A DNA stretch of 64,000 bases from Rozella allomycis CSF55. Its lineage: Eukaryota; Rozellomycota. The notes beneath the pieces are model-generated. The model searched no databases and was not told the DNA's origin. It saw only the letters and a list, made by a program, of their open reading frames with translations. The stretch lies in NCBI GenBank assembly GCA_000442015.1, contig KE561068.1, positions 49,518-113,517 of the forward strand. Reading direction: 5' to 3'. A program made the translations under genes and the position numbers. Positions 46,575 to 58,321 of this stretch are shown here, in pieces. Position 1 is the stretch's first letter. Each line of letters begins with the position of its first letter.

Positions 46575-48459
46575 CTATCTCTCGAGAAGTTTATTTATAC
46601 TTTTCAAAGCATCCACATTCCGTAGCAAATGAGATTCCTATTTCTAAAGATAAGATATATCACGTACTTCAGAGGATATTTTAGATAAGCCCGTTTCCAA
46701 ATTAAGAATTAAATATTGAAATTGATTTATATCATCTTTTGACATGCGTGATTTATTTTCTTCAATAAATTTTAAAAATACAGCGCAAACTTCGTTAGTT
46801 AATGATAACATGACTTTGCTGAATGATGAATTTGGCAGTACAGTATACCATTCTCTGGACAAATGAATTAAATGTTTCATTGCATTTTTAATGGAATTTT
46901 CTAGATTTATAATGATTGCATCCTTAAGAGGCAATTCAGCAGTTGTTAGCTGAGGACAGACAAATTTCAGTAGCGACTCCTTTTGTTTATCCTACGTTCA
47001 AATTATCAGAGATAATTACAATTTCTCCGAGAAATATTTTTATAGCCCGATCTCTAAATAATGGTATCAAATCTATGAAGGTGTCATTATCACGTAAACT
47101 TAAACGATGGTGATAGGCAAGTGTGGATAAATGATATGTAATGTACAAACAATCATTATGAAAAACCATGGCTCTTCTGGTATCTTTTTCGATTTCTGAT
47201 TTCCAATAATGAAATCCAATCGCCCAGTAGAGTTCTAGGATAGATCTACAATAAGAATATCTTTCTATCATCCTATTGAATAGCATTGATAATTTTACTT
47301 TTCTTGAGATCCTAGAATTTCATAAATCATTTCGACAATAGTTTGAACTTGAACGCTAACTTTGCATTTCTCTAACTTCACTGCTTTGTTAACATTTTCA
47401 CGCGTTTTCTCACTATTTTTTACTTTTTCTTCCAACGAAAAATGCAAACCGCCTATTCACACCAAATTTATAATCCTTGCCTCTTTCAGTAGCATCGCTA
47501 ACTTCTGTAATGTTCCTGTCACCGCTCGATAATAATTCCCTTATAGAATGTAGAATTTCATTTTTTCTTTTATTAAATAGTGACCCTGTAGTCTCATGGA
47601 ATAAATCCACTAGGTAATGAGGATCATGATGACAGTAGCCAAGTTCAATTATATTCTCTTCAAATGAGTTGATGTCTTCAATGTTTAATTTCTTCAAACT
47701 ATCCTTCGCTTTTAAAAATAAATCATGAATTCTTTGAATAATGACAGATGAAATCATTTCAAAAATAACTGTGTACTCATCGTCGTAAAGTATATCACGT
47801 ATGAATTTTAATATCAGCAGCAAGTTAATAAATATATTATCACAAGAATTTACTTTAGATTCTTTATTCCATTCCATTGAAGAGACTATCGCTCCAATGT
47901 TGACCTTTATTGCACCACTTTTTAATTCAATAAACGGAGCGACAAAGTTCATGCAAATAACTTCAGCTAACCAATCCAGTTTTTTTTCCAAATAAATTGA
48001 TAAGCAAGAAGATTGGATTCCCTTTACTAAGTGATCCATAAACTTTTCTCCCCTTGAATCAATTATGTTGATTGTAATTGAACAATGATGATCTGAAATT
48101 GATTCAAACTTTACAAAATCATTATGCTTATCTTCCCAATTTATAATAAAAATATTTCTTTTCATGGAATACATTCTTTTCAAAACTGGCTTCATTCTCG
48201 TAGACGTTTCTTGCAAATTCAAAACCAAGTCTTCAAGAACCTCTATGTCTTCTGAAATAAGATCTCGTTTCTGTAAATATGTGTGGATTTGATATATTTG
48301 AAACAAATACACATCTTCTGGTTTCTGTTGGGCGTGTGCTTTCAATGTATCTGTCATATCCAAGCAAAATCGGTCTGTATCATCAAAATTTACATAAAAG
48401 GAATCCACTATCTCTGTTATTCTTGTCTTTAATTTAAAGCTTTGATCATCCAAAGTCAT
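46575..48459 (-). CDS. ZW10: ZW10/Dsl1-family kinetochore and ER-tethering protein
   Basis: ZW10 acts in the RZZ kinetochore complex in animals and as the Dsl1-type tether for Golgi-to-ER vesicles in fungi. The first exon is long (348 codons from the ATG at 48457-48459). Three further exons follow, the last joined across a 30-nt intron to end KSINKLLER. The C-terminal REWYTVLPNSSFSKVMLSL and IEENKSRMSKDDINQFQYL segments fit the ZW10 C-terminal domain. The mid-protein segment around VNIGAIVSSMEWNKES is also consistent. The N-terminal half is divergent, so the call leans on the C-terminus. Confidence 0.72.
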
Positions 48460-48578
48460 TGTGAAATTTTGAGAAAAATCGGCCCACTGAATTGTTAAAG
48501 CATAAGCTTTTTTGAATTGAGAGTTTAAAAGTTAAACCTTATAGCACTAAAAAGCTTGAACTTAAAGTAAAGTTCATA

Positions 48579-49018
48579 ATGGCTAGAGTTTCTGCTGTGG
48601 CAAGAAAAACTCATGGGGCCAAGAAGAGAAGGCCAGCCCCTGTTGCCATTAAAAGAGTTTTTGTCCCTCCGAGGGTAGAAGAGCCTGTGAGAAAAAGGCG
48701 CGCCCGTCCCGGTGTGGTTGCATTGCGTGAAATTCGAAGATACCAAAAATCAACTGAATTACTTTTGAGAAAGCTGCCTTTCCAACGCTTGGTTCGGGAA
48801 ATTGTTCAAGACCTTGGACAAGATTATAGGTTTCAATCCACAGCGCTATTGGCGCTTCAAGAGGCAACCGAGGCATATTTAGTGAATTTATTTGAAGTAA
48901 TAGTTAATGGGATATATAAAAGGATGTGCAATATTGTGCTATTCACGCCAGAAGAGTAACAATTATGGTGAGAGATATCCAATTGGCACTACGTTTAAGA
49001 GGAGAGAGAAAGGATTAA
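48579..49018 (+). CDS. Histone H3 variant, candidate centromeric CENP-A/cenH3
   Basis: Two exons (48579-48896, 48923-49018) with a 26-nt intron encode 137 aa. The histone fold is intact: [52 protein letters not shown], then [20 protein letters not shown]. The tail ([18 protein letters not shown]) lacks the standard H3 K4, K14, K27 and K36 contexts. QSTAL and VTIM-RD resemble fungal cenH3, but loop 1 has no insertion and is the same length as in H3. An intron-containing, divergent H3 beside ZW10 suggests cenH3; a tail-diverged replication-independent H3 is the alternative. Confidence 0.75.
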
Positions 49019-49100
49019 ATAAATTAAGTTTTGCAATTATAATCTATAATTTTTAATATTTTCATCATAGTTTTAATAAAAAATATAAATGTTCTCTTGA

Positions 49101-50300
49101 ATGCACCAAGCCACACAAATGGATTCGGATTTTTCATATGAAGAAAGCCTAGATTCAGAACAAGAGGCTTTAATTTACAGTCATATATATTACAACCCTG
49201 ATATATCAGCAACTATAAATGAAAACAAGGACAACGCGCGACATAGCGATGCGGATACTGACATCTTAATCAATATAATATCGGATGGGTCAGAAGAAAG
49301 TGATGAAGACGAAGGAAGTGAAGAGCTATCACGCAAAAAAGTAAAACTTGAAACTACAGAGTCTTCAGGGTCTGACGGCGACCTATTTAATGATGAGGTA
49401 AGATTCGTGTATAATTATCAAAGGATTCTCGATACTTTGGTGAAGGGCCCACATGCCATAAATGTGGACAAAAAGGTCATCTGAAGAAAGATTGCGACAG
49501 TGAAAATGTTTGTTTCTTGTGCGGGGAACTGGGACACTCTCGAGATACCTGTCCATATGAAATGTGCTTTAACTGCAATAATGTGGGGCACATTAGTCGA
49601 AATTGTCCCAATAGAAGGAAATCAAGAGCGAGGGATGATGATGAATGTGAACTTTGTAGATATAACGGGCATAAATATGATGTAACGAATCAAAAATGCA
49701 TAAATTAAGGACTGTTCGCTTCTTTGGAGAATGTATTTCACAGCACCTTTACCAGCCGAAAATGAAGTTCGGCTGGCAAGAAATTCAATTTCTATAAAGG
49801 TTTGCTTCACTTGTGGCTCTCAAAGCCACTTTGGTGACGTAATGAGCTATTTTTATTATAAGAAGGATTGCCCTGATAGCAAAGATCCCGGGGATGTGTC
49901 GATATTTCATGACCCATCAACTCACTTTATTTTAGAGAGCTTGTTTAAATTGAAGCCGACTCCTGAATATATAACTTCTGTTCATACCTCACACTTAAAT
50001 CCACAAGATGTTGTATCAGATATCGAGGCGGCAAACTTTGCTCCTGGATTCTTAAAATATCATTCCAAAAGAAATTCTAAAAAAATTGCCCGTACTAATA
50101 GACCAAAGCAAAAACAAACTTGTAAAAACGTTACCGCAAAGAAATTTGATAAAAATTTTCATGAAACAAAGTCCAATAATTTTCCCCGTGGTAGATCAAA
50201 TAAACCAAAAGAAGCATTAATAGAATCAAGTAGTAGAAATAACCCTCCAAGGGCTGCCAAAAATAAACCTAGGTTTAAAGGGGGCTATGCTCGCAATTAA
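49101..50300 (+). CDS. AIR1: TRAMP-complex zinc-knuckle protein AIR1/AIR2 (ZCCHC7-like)
   Basis: This protein is the RNA-binding partner of Trf4/5 in nuclear polyadenylation and exosome decay. An acidic N-terminus (SDEDEGSEELSRKKVK) precedes consecutive CCHC knuckles: CHKCGQKGHLKKDC, CFLCGELGHSRDTC, CFNCNNVGHISRNC, a C-x2-C...H variant (CELCRYNGHKYDDC), and CFTCGSQSHFGDDC. Introns of 26, 28 and 27 nt lie within or beside the knuckles and restore these motifs. The 28-nt one yields HKYDDCSLLWRMY, the C-x3-WR-x-Y motif typical of Air proteins. The C-terminus is basic and ends RFKGGYARN. Confidence 0.87.
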
Positions 50301-50440
50301 ATAAACATATAAATATAGTTTTGCTAGTATCAAAATTTTTTCCCCTCTACTGACTTATTTTGGTATTTTGTATATTGTTATTGTTCAATGTTGTTATCAG
50401 TTATTTGTTATCGTAGTTCTATTTTCAAAACAAAGTAGGT

Positions 50441-52572
50441 ATGAGTGAACTAGATGATTTGGAGAATTCACTGTTTGGATTCAAGCCAGGTACGCCAAAA
50501 AGGTGTTCTGAAAAGATTCTAAAGTTAATAAGGCTCCTCAAGCGAAGATTCAAGTAGTATCCAAAAGTAATTTGAAGAGCGACAGGAGACATTCAAGACC
50601 AAGTTCTTCAATGTCAACTGATAGAAGAGATATTAATTCGGCCACAATTCCGATGAAAGAGGATGAAAATGAAGATATTTTAAAACAGCTAGGTCTAGCT
50701 GATTCTCCATCCGCCAAGTAAGCGTGCAGAAAGTCAAATTTGAAGGAGCGTCATCGACGCCGCTGTCGTAAAAACGGAAGATGTACCGACTTTTCTTGAA
50801 AAAGCAGATTCTCTAAGACGAAGACGGAGAAGAACAATTGATGTTGGTCAACCTTTAAACGAGATTGATAAATCAGAAAAGCACGAAGAAAATGCCACAG
50901 ACGATGGCAAGATTAGTGGTGATACTAATTTGACAAAGAAAGTGGTAGAGCTTCAAAGAGAGCTCCGAAGGTCTAGTTCAAACAATAATGACGTAATTCA
51001 GGCACATCAAAAATCCATCGAAGATTACACTAAGAAAGTGTTGGAACTTAAGGATTTACTATCTACTGAAAAGAAAAAAGTTGAAGATTTAGAACGCAAT
51101 ATGACTGACCTGTCACAAAAATGGAAAGACGATGTGGTAATTTATCGTCCTAACTGGGATAAGGAAAAAATTCGAAATGAAAATGACCATAAAATAAGCG
51201 AAATAAATTCTAAGCATCTACAGGATATACAAAACTATAAAAAAGAAAGGGAAAGTATACTATCTTTAAAGGATATGTATTCAAAAGCAGAAATAGCTAC
51301 CAAAGCTTTGTCAAATTTAGAAAATATACTAAAAGAGAACTTGCAGACACAAAATGAAGTAAATTGATAAGAAATTTATCTTTGACAAGAGAAAATTGTT
51401 ATTTGGTTCGAGAAAAACACCTCATAGAATGTAGGCAAGAAATTGAATTTGAAAAGCAAGCATTAAAAATTGAAAAAGAAAAGGTATTACTTATTGTTAT
51501 TGGTAATAAAAGTTGCAGAATCTCATGGATTCCCTTCAAGAATCAATTAACGCCTATAAATGCCGCGAAGAAGATTTAAAAAGGCAAATTTCATTAGAGA
51601 GAGAATATCTTCAAACTAAGATCAATGAAATTTTGAAAGACAAAGCTGCTTATGACAAAAGAATGCAAGACGATTCATTAGAAGTAGAGAAAATTAAAGA
51701 AGAATTCAGAAAAGAAAAGAAACTTTTGTTGGAGGATATTCAAAGAGTAAATACGGAAAAATAACTAAAAAAGGAAAAAAGTGAACTGAGTATGGAAAAG
51801 AATAGAATGCGTATTGAGGCCGAGAGACTTCGTGAATTAGAAGCAGAAACGAAACGCCGTATCGCTATTTTAGAATCTCAAAGTCAATCAGGTAAAAATT
51901 AGTAGTAATTAAGAAAGATTTACAAAATGCCGAAAGAGAAAGAAGCAAAATTGATCAAGAAAAATCGGAGATATTGCGTGAAAAGTCCATTTTAGGAGCA
52001 GAGCGTGACCGGCTAAAACATTTGAAAGATGCTATAGACATTGAATCTGAACAATTAAAAATCAACAAACAAAGTTTTGAATCAATGTACGCTGCCGCTT
52101 TTGACTCTAGGAGAGAAGCCCAACGAGAAAAGAGGGAAGCTGACCTTTTGAACCAAAAAAATATGAAATTATTACAAGAATTGGAACAAAAAGATCATTT
52201 GGTATTTATCATATTGGTTTGGTATAGATTAACATGAAAGAAAGGGAATTACGGAAAACACAAAAGAAGATTCAAAAAGATCGACTAGCGATTCTTCAAT
52301 CATCTTCGAAAATTAATATGCTGGAGAATGAGAATGAAAAGTCTGTTGAGGATTATAACATTGAAAATCAATTTCACATTTCACCTAATTCGAAGCACGA
52401 TGCCTTTGATATTCAACCAAACAAAAATTATCCAAGGCCACAATACATTCAACCATTAAAATCGATACGTAATCAAGGCCAAATAAAGAATGCTTTAAAG
52501 TACCTGGCCTATGATCAAGGTCACAATGATATCTTATCACAACAGAAATATTTGACACAATTGAAACAATAA
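50441..52572 (+). CDS. Large coiled-coil protein, possibly FBF1-like (ciliary transition fibre)
   Basis: The start MSELDDLENSLFGFKP is at 50441. A 26-nt intron joins to DSKVNKAPQAKIQVVSK, and a 28-nt intron lies before SVIDAAVVKTEDVPTFLEK. From about residue 150 to the end the protein is almost continuous charged coiled coil (TKKVVELQRELRRSS; REAQREKREADLLNQKNMKL), interrupted by further short introns near 51,370, 51,490, 51,765, 51,890 and 52,205. The acidic short motifs at the N-terminus followed by a long coil recall FBF1, but low-complexity coils mimic many families. The stop lies 7 bp before the stop of the opposing gene. Confidence 0.5.
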
Positions 52573-52579
52573 ATCATGT

Positions 52580-53274
52580 TTATAATTTTGATTTTGGGTA
52601 AACATCTATTTTAAATTCAGGTGTAATTCTTAGGCAAACACCGTTTATCGATCTATCGTCCAAAGCTATTTCAAGAGCTTTTATAACATAAGATATTGGG
52701 ATGAGGTATTTTTCATATAGACGTTTGTCCACGCCTTTTAGTAACTTTGTTTCTGCAAATGAAGGACACAAGCACGCTATACGAATTCCGTTCTTTTTTG
52801 CATAGTCGCCTAATGCTCTAGTGAAACTAACAATACCCGCTTTAGATGCAGAGTAAACAGGCGCGCCTTTGAAAGGGTATATTCCGCTCAACGAAGATAT
52901 ATTTACAATGAGCCCATTTGGTTTCATTAGATTAAAAGCCATGTAGGTTCCATGTATAGTTGCGGTGAAATTGACATCAATCAGTCTTTGATGCTCTGAC
53001 CATTCTGTATTTAAAATCCTTTCGACGATTCAATTATGCCGGCATTATTAATAAACAAATCGAATTTTCCGTGACTATTTGATATATCTAACAAACTTTT
53101 TTTGAACATTCCTTGATTTGTAATGTCGCATGGATAAAACATTGTCCCGGGTGAATTCGTTTGTAATGAATCGGCCAAATCAATTATGCAGCAAAAATAA
53201 TTTCTTTTCTTTAACATTTCTACAAAAGCAGTACCGAATCCACCATTTCCACCAGTAATGACAGCTATTTTCAT
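52580..53274 (-). CDS. Short-chain dehydrogenase/reductase with an apparent frameshift
   Basis: This is an NAD(P)-dependent oxidoreductase of the classical SDR fold, closest in layout to 15-hydroxyprostaglandin dehydrogenase. It shows TGGNGGFG (cofactor), FINNAGI, VNISSLSG (catalytic Ser), and VYSASKAGIVSFTRAL (Tyr-x3-Lys). The C-terminus ends DVYPKSKL. The first part stops at a TAA (53011-53013). The next frame, read as NTEWSEHQRLIDVNFTA, is offset by one base and no GT-AG intron of usual size fits. A single missing base in the TTTTAAA run would explain it. That could be a sequencing error or a recent mutation. Confidence 0.72.
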
Positions 53275-53305
53275 GAGTCTTTAGTTTCCTGAATTTTCCT
53301 AGTGG

Positions 53306-53986
53306 ATGTCAAAGTTTGCATTTCATGTAGAAAAGGATGAGGAAGAGGAAGAGTCGAACAACCCATTTATCGACAATAATTCGAGCCGAAATAATGTTTC
53401 AAGAAAAGGGTCAACAAATAACCCATTTGAATTGATGCTTGAAAAGAACAAGAATACGATGTCGCAGATGGAGTTGCAGAAGAATAAGAAGGATAAAAAT
53501 GAGGAAATAAAAAGCAATAATCCATTTGAGAATATGATCTCGAGTAATGAGAAAAAGTCCAAGAACTCTGTGGCCAATTTGTATTCGAGTAATAATCCAT
53601 TTGAAGAGGAATTAAAATCTGAAAGAAAAAATAGTTTGGATGAAATGAAGAGACGGGGTTCGGTGAATGAGATTAGAGATAAAAGAAAAGCATCCATGTT
53701 TAAACCTGAAGACGTTGAAATTTCTGCAATTGATGGAGACAAGTCGCAAAATTTAGGATCTGGAGAATTAGAGACAATTGAATGGACAAGACAGGAGGAG
53801 ATGGCTGTTTTGGAAATGTATCATTTGGAAACATTACAGCCAACCGAGTGGAATGACGCACCAGCAATGAGGAAAATGGAAAGCATGGCAAGATTGAATA
53901 TTGATCATCCAGCACATGCATCGATAGCCAATATAGCTGAACATTTGCATGAAGAAGAAGATCCGCTTGGTATAAATGCAAAGTAG
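53306..53986 (+). CDS. NPF-repeat protein, putative EH-domain ligand
   Basis: A single exon of 226 aa. Its N-terminal half carries four NPF motifs in the same context: SNNPFIDN, TNNPFELM, SNNPFENM and SNNPFEEE. NPF is the known ligand of EH domains in endocytic adaptors. The segments between are charged and Lys-rich with RRGSV- and RKAS-like kinase sites. The C-terminal part (ETIEWTRQEEMAVLEMYHLE; ARLNIDHPAHASIANIAEHL) is non-repetitive and probably folded. The start lies 31 bp from the divergent SDR start. I do not recognise an orthologue. An endocytosis or membrane-traffic role is inferred from the motifs only. Confidence 0.65.
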   Translation: MSKFAFHVEKDEEEEESNNPFIDNNSSRNNVSRKGSTNNPFELMLEKNKNTMSQMELQKNKKDKNEEIKSNNPFENMISSNEKKSKNSVANLYSSNNPFEEELKSERKNSLDEMKRRGSVNEIRDKRKASMFKPEDVEISAIDGDKSQNLGSGELETIEWTRQEEMAVLEMYHLETLQPTEWNDAPAMRKMESMARLNIDHPAHASIANIAEHLHEEEDPLGINAK

Positions 53987-54030
53987 GCAAAGCAATTTAA
54001 TGATTATAAAGGAACAGAAGGAATAAAGGA

Positions 54031-56523
54031 ATGACTCTACAAAAGACAATATCAAGTTTAAATTTAGATGGGAGTGGGATAAAGTTTTCTAGCAAGAATT
54101 TTGATCCTGTGGCGTACCTTATCCATGTGCATGGGTCAACATTATATTCTGATTTGATTAAAGGATCTGAAAGTAAAATATAATTTTGAAATTTAAAGAT
54201 TTGAAAAGATCTATAAAGGAAAAACAAGAATGGTCAAAAAAGTTGGTGAAACAAAACTTTGATAGGTTTGTGCATGCCAAGACTCTTGTAGATAGTAATG
54301 TATTGATGATGAAATGAATATTAGATGTTTATAGAGAGATGAAGGATAATGTGTTTAGAAAACCAGAGTTTGGGACAAGAGAAGCAAACAAGTTTATTTC
54401 AGAATCATTTAACGTCTCCGATCATCTTTATAATCCAATTATTGAGAGAAGAGATAAAACTGAGAAAATTCGACTTCAACTTTCAATTTTGGAACAATTT
54501 AAATTTTTCTTTTCTTTACCTAAATTAATGAAATCATATTTGATCAAAGTAAATCAAATTGCTTAAATTTTAATAGAATGAATTTGATCAAGCAGTAAAA
54601 GATTATAAAAAGGGAAAGTTTGTTATAAAGTCACATGAGCAAGATGTGTTTAAACACATTTGGAAAGAAGTTTTGTTGACTGTTAAATCCATTCAAGAAA
54701 AGTTAATAAAGAAATTATCAGATTCATTTCAAGATGTGAATATTCAAGAGAAAATAATTCAATCTTTGATAGATTTGGATATTGAAAGCGATCCAATCTC
54801 TATTTATTTAACAAATCAGAAATCTTTTATAATTTCCAAAATAGATTCAATAAATAAAAAATTCAAATATTTAGATCAAGATATTTTAAGAAATTATGAA
54901 ATCAATAGACAATCTTTAGAATATCTCTACAAGGACAAAAAAGATCATATTCAATATTTAAGAAAAATGTTAATAATTTCTGTTACAGATCAAATAGATT
55001 CAAATTTCTCAAATAATGTTCAACATTCATTGTGGAATTCTAGATTAAATTTAATAAATGAAATAAACAATGAATTGATGTTGCAAATTACTAATTTATG
55101 GAAAGTTTCTAAACCATTTCATTCAAAATCTAAATCTATCATAAATCAAGTTCAAAATATTCTTGAAGAAATATCAAACATTTCAATCTCTTGCATTAAT
55201 GAATCTTTTTCTTTCAAAAATAATCTTTCTAAAATTGCTTCAAGTGACGTTCTTGCTATTTCGCATTACACCTTGAAAATAATAAATAATTTATCTTTAA
55301 CATTCAATCAAATTAAAAGTTTAAGACAAAACTCAAATCTTCTTTACAATTACGCAGAATTTATCTTAAACTTGAAAAACTCTTTTATAGATTTTATTTC
55401 AACATCTTTAATGAATGGTATGAAATTAAATTTTATTTTAATAAAGAAATAAATGAATTTCATGTTTATGAAACTTGGTCCTCTGATCCAGACCCATTGG
55501 ATATTACATCATGCACAAGGGTAGCTTACAGAATAATGAAATACGCCTTGCGATCAATTTATATTCTCCATTCAACAGAAATAACTATAGAAAAAGAAAA
55601 TTATCCAATAGAAAATATCAAATCTACTTTTATTCAATGTCTAACCTCATATCTAAAAGGACTAAAATTTACAGCATTTCAATTTGAAGATTTCCTCTTA
55701 GAACAATCAGCCTCTGGAATCTACAATTTTTCAAACACTTCAGAAAAACTATCCTCAAATCCAATCTATTACATTTCCACAAGCGGTGCTCACATTCTAG
55801 TTAATAACAATGTAATAATTTTTTATCGTCATTAAAAGGAAAACAGATACTTAATACTTTTAGGAAACCTTTTATACGCAAAAAATATAATGTTCCCAAA
55901 GTTAATTTCCCTGTTTAGCGAGATGTTTGAATGTAGAATTGAAATAAATGTAACCATATTCGACTTAATAAATAGAATATCATCAAATTAACAGAAGAAA
56001 TTGAAGATTCTTTATTTGATTCTTACTCTAATCCAATTCTCATTACAGTAAAGGAAATCAATACGCATGGTTTATCCTCCCCTCCGAATTGGCACTCATC
56101 ATTAACCTTTGAAGGTAATCCATCATTTATTTATAAATAGATATTCGATTTTACGTGCCAAAAGTATTAATGCAAATTGTACATCACTTCTCCCAAATCA
56201 TGGACGTCTCAAAACCATTGGTAAACCGCTTCATTCCCTACTTTGTTGAAAATATTTACTTTTACATTCTTGAATACTTAGCATCAATAACTTCAATTTC
56301 AAAGGGCGCATGCCTCCAACTGAAACTCGAATTTGACTACTTGGACGCTGTTCTGGCATCTTTCTACACCTCAAAAGCAGAAAGAAACTTTTCAAAATTA
56401 CAAGAAACTATCATAAAGATGTCCAATTACTATGAACTAAACAAAGATGAAATAGAGAGTCTTAAAACTAAATTGCAGTCCATGATACAATCCACAAAAC
56501 TACAATTCTACTGTCTTTCCTAA
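54031..56523 (+). CDS. SEC5: Exocyst complex subunit SEC5 (EXOC2)
   Basis: Sec5 helps tether secretory vesicles to the plasma membrane. The start MTLQKTISSLNLDGSG is followed by NFDPVAYLIHVHGSTLYSDL and LVKQNFDRFVHAKTLVDSN, which match the conserved Sec5 N-terminal segment after its Ral-binding region. Long helical rods follow. Exons are joined by short introns near 54,175-54,190, 54,305-54,335, 54,565-54,580, and several in 55.4-56.15 kb where the frame shifts repeatedly. The C-terminus ends STKLQFYCLS. The N-terminal match is good, and the middle is too divergent to check by eye. Confidence 0.75.
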
Positions 56524-57028
56524 TAAATATATATCATTTGCCATTATTTTGTTCAATTTTACAAAGGTCTTGCAAATGCAGACATTTTTATATTTCATCC
56601 CCAAATAATCATAAATTTGTTAAGATATCGAAATTGTTAAAGTTTATTTGTTTTCGATGAGAATTTTAATCACCTTTGTGTGACATGCCGAACAGCCACC
56701 GTTTACCGAAAACGGCAAGTATGTCAAAATAAATGAACTTTCACGTAAAAAATAAAAAATAAATTCGTAAAGCAATAAATTTCTACAATATTCCTAAATA
56801 ATCTACAACGGTGCACACGTGTGTTATTTTTGGCACTATTAGATCGTGGCTTAGCCCGAAATAACGGCTAATTGCAATGTAAATACCGCTAATTTCATTA
56901 AATTACCGGTGAAAATTACATTAAAGTGAAAAATTAAATGTTCGCCTTGACATAAAGAAGACTAGAACAGCCGAACGTCTGGAAAATCAATAACGACCCC
57001 TTGCGATCACTTTTAATTTGCAGGGGTT
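56524..57028. other. 505-bp upstream region of the homeodomain gene
   Basis: This is long for this genome. It is AT-rich with scattered GC-richer patches (near 56,690-56,725 and 56,800-56,880) and no coding frame. A TTTGCAG directly before the start codon could be an acceptor of a 5' UTR intron. It is likely a regulated promoter. Confidence 0.45.
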
Positions 57029-57870
57029 ATGAATGACGAAGCAAACACCGGAGCCTTAAACGAACTTGTTAGGGCCATCGAAAAAGAAGAGAAAAATCCG
57101 GTATGTACAACATCGAAAAAGGTCGACAGAGAACCAACAAAACGCAGAAGACTCACAATGGAACAGCTCAAGATCCTAAACAATTTTTTTGAACATACGT
57201 ATTTTCCAACGCAACAACAACGTCAAGCTCTTGGAAAAGAATTAAATCTTCCGCCTAGAAGCGTGCAAATCTGGTAAGATCGTGTAGATGTCGATATAAT
57301 AGGTTCCAAAACAAAAGGCAGGCACATCGTGTCAAACTTCGAAATGTAAAAAATACGCTTTTGCAGGAAAACGTGTCCAAAGAGAATAAGAAACGACAGG
57401 AAATGTTCAATGCATTGCTGACACCGCCACGAGGCCGACCACTCGCCATACGATCCCCACCGCGGCCAAAAGAAGATCCACATATGGAAAATGTACAGCG
57501 AATATCTTTAACAAACTTTCTTCCGACTTGGTCTCCCAGAGATGAACTGATATCACCTACAATAGATTCATTTCCGTTTTGTACGCCGAGATTACCAGGA
57601 ATGATTCCTTTAGCGGATCAAATACCGAACACTGTACCCGCCAGTCTAATTCTTTCGCCTATTAATCAATCCCATGATCGTAAAGAACAAAGCCACCAAA
57701 GGTTACCATCTCTACATTCTGTGATTGAGAACGTATCGAGTATGAACATGAAGCCGTATTCCGTAGATCCAGATTTATCGAAACCTAATTTCCCTACAAG
57801 GTCCCATGCATCTAGATTGCTAGAGTCCTTGTCCAACACGTACGAGAATCTGTATCCAATAAACAAATGA
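57029..57870 (+). CDS. Homeodomain transcription factor
   Basis: Residues about 35-95 form a typical 60-residue homeodomain: TKRRRLTMEQLKILNNFFEH, then FPTQQQRQALGKELNLPPRS. A 29-nt intron (57274-57302) splits the Trp codon and continues as WFQNKRQAHRVK, recognition helix 3. The rest is Pro/Ser-rich (TPPRGRPLAIRSPPRPKED) as in fungal homeobox regulators of the Phx1/Yox1 kind. A further 21-nt GT-AG stretch after KLRN is in frame and may or may not be spliced. Target genes are unknown. Confidence 0.85.
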
Positions 57871-57997
57871 AGTGTTGTAAATAAACATCTTTAGATGATA
57901 GTTCGTAGTTCATCTATAAAAAGTTCAATATTTAATACATGATAATTTATTGATGCTTTGAGGCAGGTAAAGAAAGGTTCGGTGTTCAAGATGCCGT

Positions 57998-58321
57998 TTA
58001 CTCAATCTTGAAAGAATCCAGCGCAAAGTGGGGCCATATTTGTTCATTTTCAAAGTTTTTATCATATATGTCATCATAATCTTGATCAGCCATTGTTGGC
58101 TTGAGATTATCGGGTACCTTAATTTCCTCGTCAGGAAGTCGTTCCTTTTTAAAATTTTCAATTCTTTGAAATACTTTGTCAAAATAGCAATTCTGGTGAA
58201 TATGGTTGAATTGAGAGTCCTAGTATTCTAAAAACAAAAAGCGTACCATTCGAATGCCAATAATTTCGAGAATTTCACTGAATTCAATAGACTTTAGATA
58301 ACACGCGTGATTGGACTTCAA
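57998..58321 (-). CDS. Probable spliced small gene, function unknown (5' end unresolved)
   Basis: Minus-strand exon 2 (57998-58219) reads DSQFNHIHQNCYFDKVFQRI, then KERLPDEEIKVPDNLKP, and ends HFALDSFKIE at a TAA. A 27-nt intron (58220-58246) joins it in frame to an upstream exon reading CYLKSIEFSEILEIIGIRM. The acidic, coding-like composition and the standard-size intron support a gene. The first exon and start toward 58,500 could not be settled, and no family was recognised. Confidence 0.38.

Noticed and set aside
53323..53742. Long minus-strand frame opposite the NPF protein
   Set aside because: It is a shadow frame created by biased codon use. Repeated NPF motifs and a proper ATG support the plus strand.
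57346..57366. A 21-nt GT-AG stretch in the homeodomain gene as a certain intron
   Set aside because: It is in frame, lacks a stop and is shorter than all confirmed introns, so retention is at least as likely.
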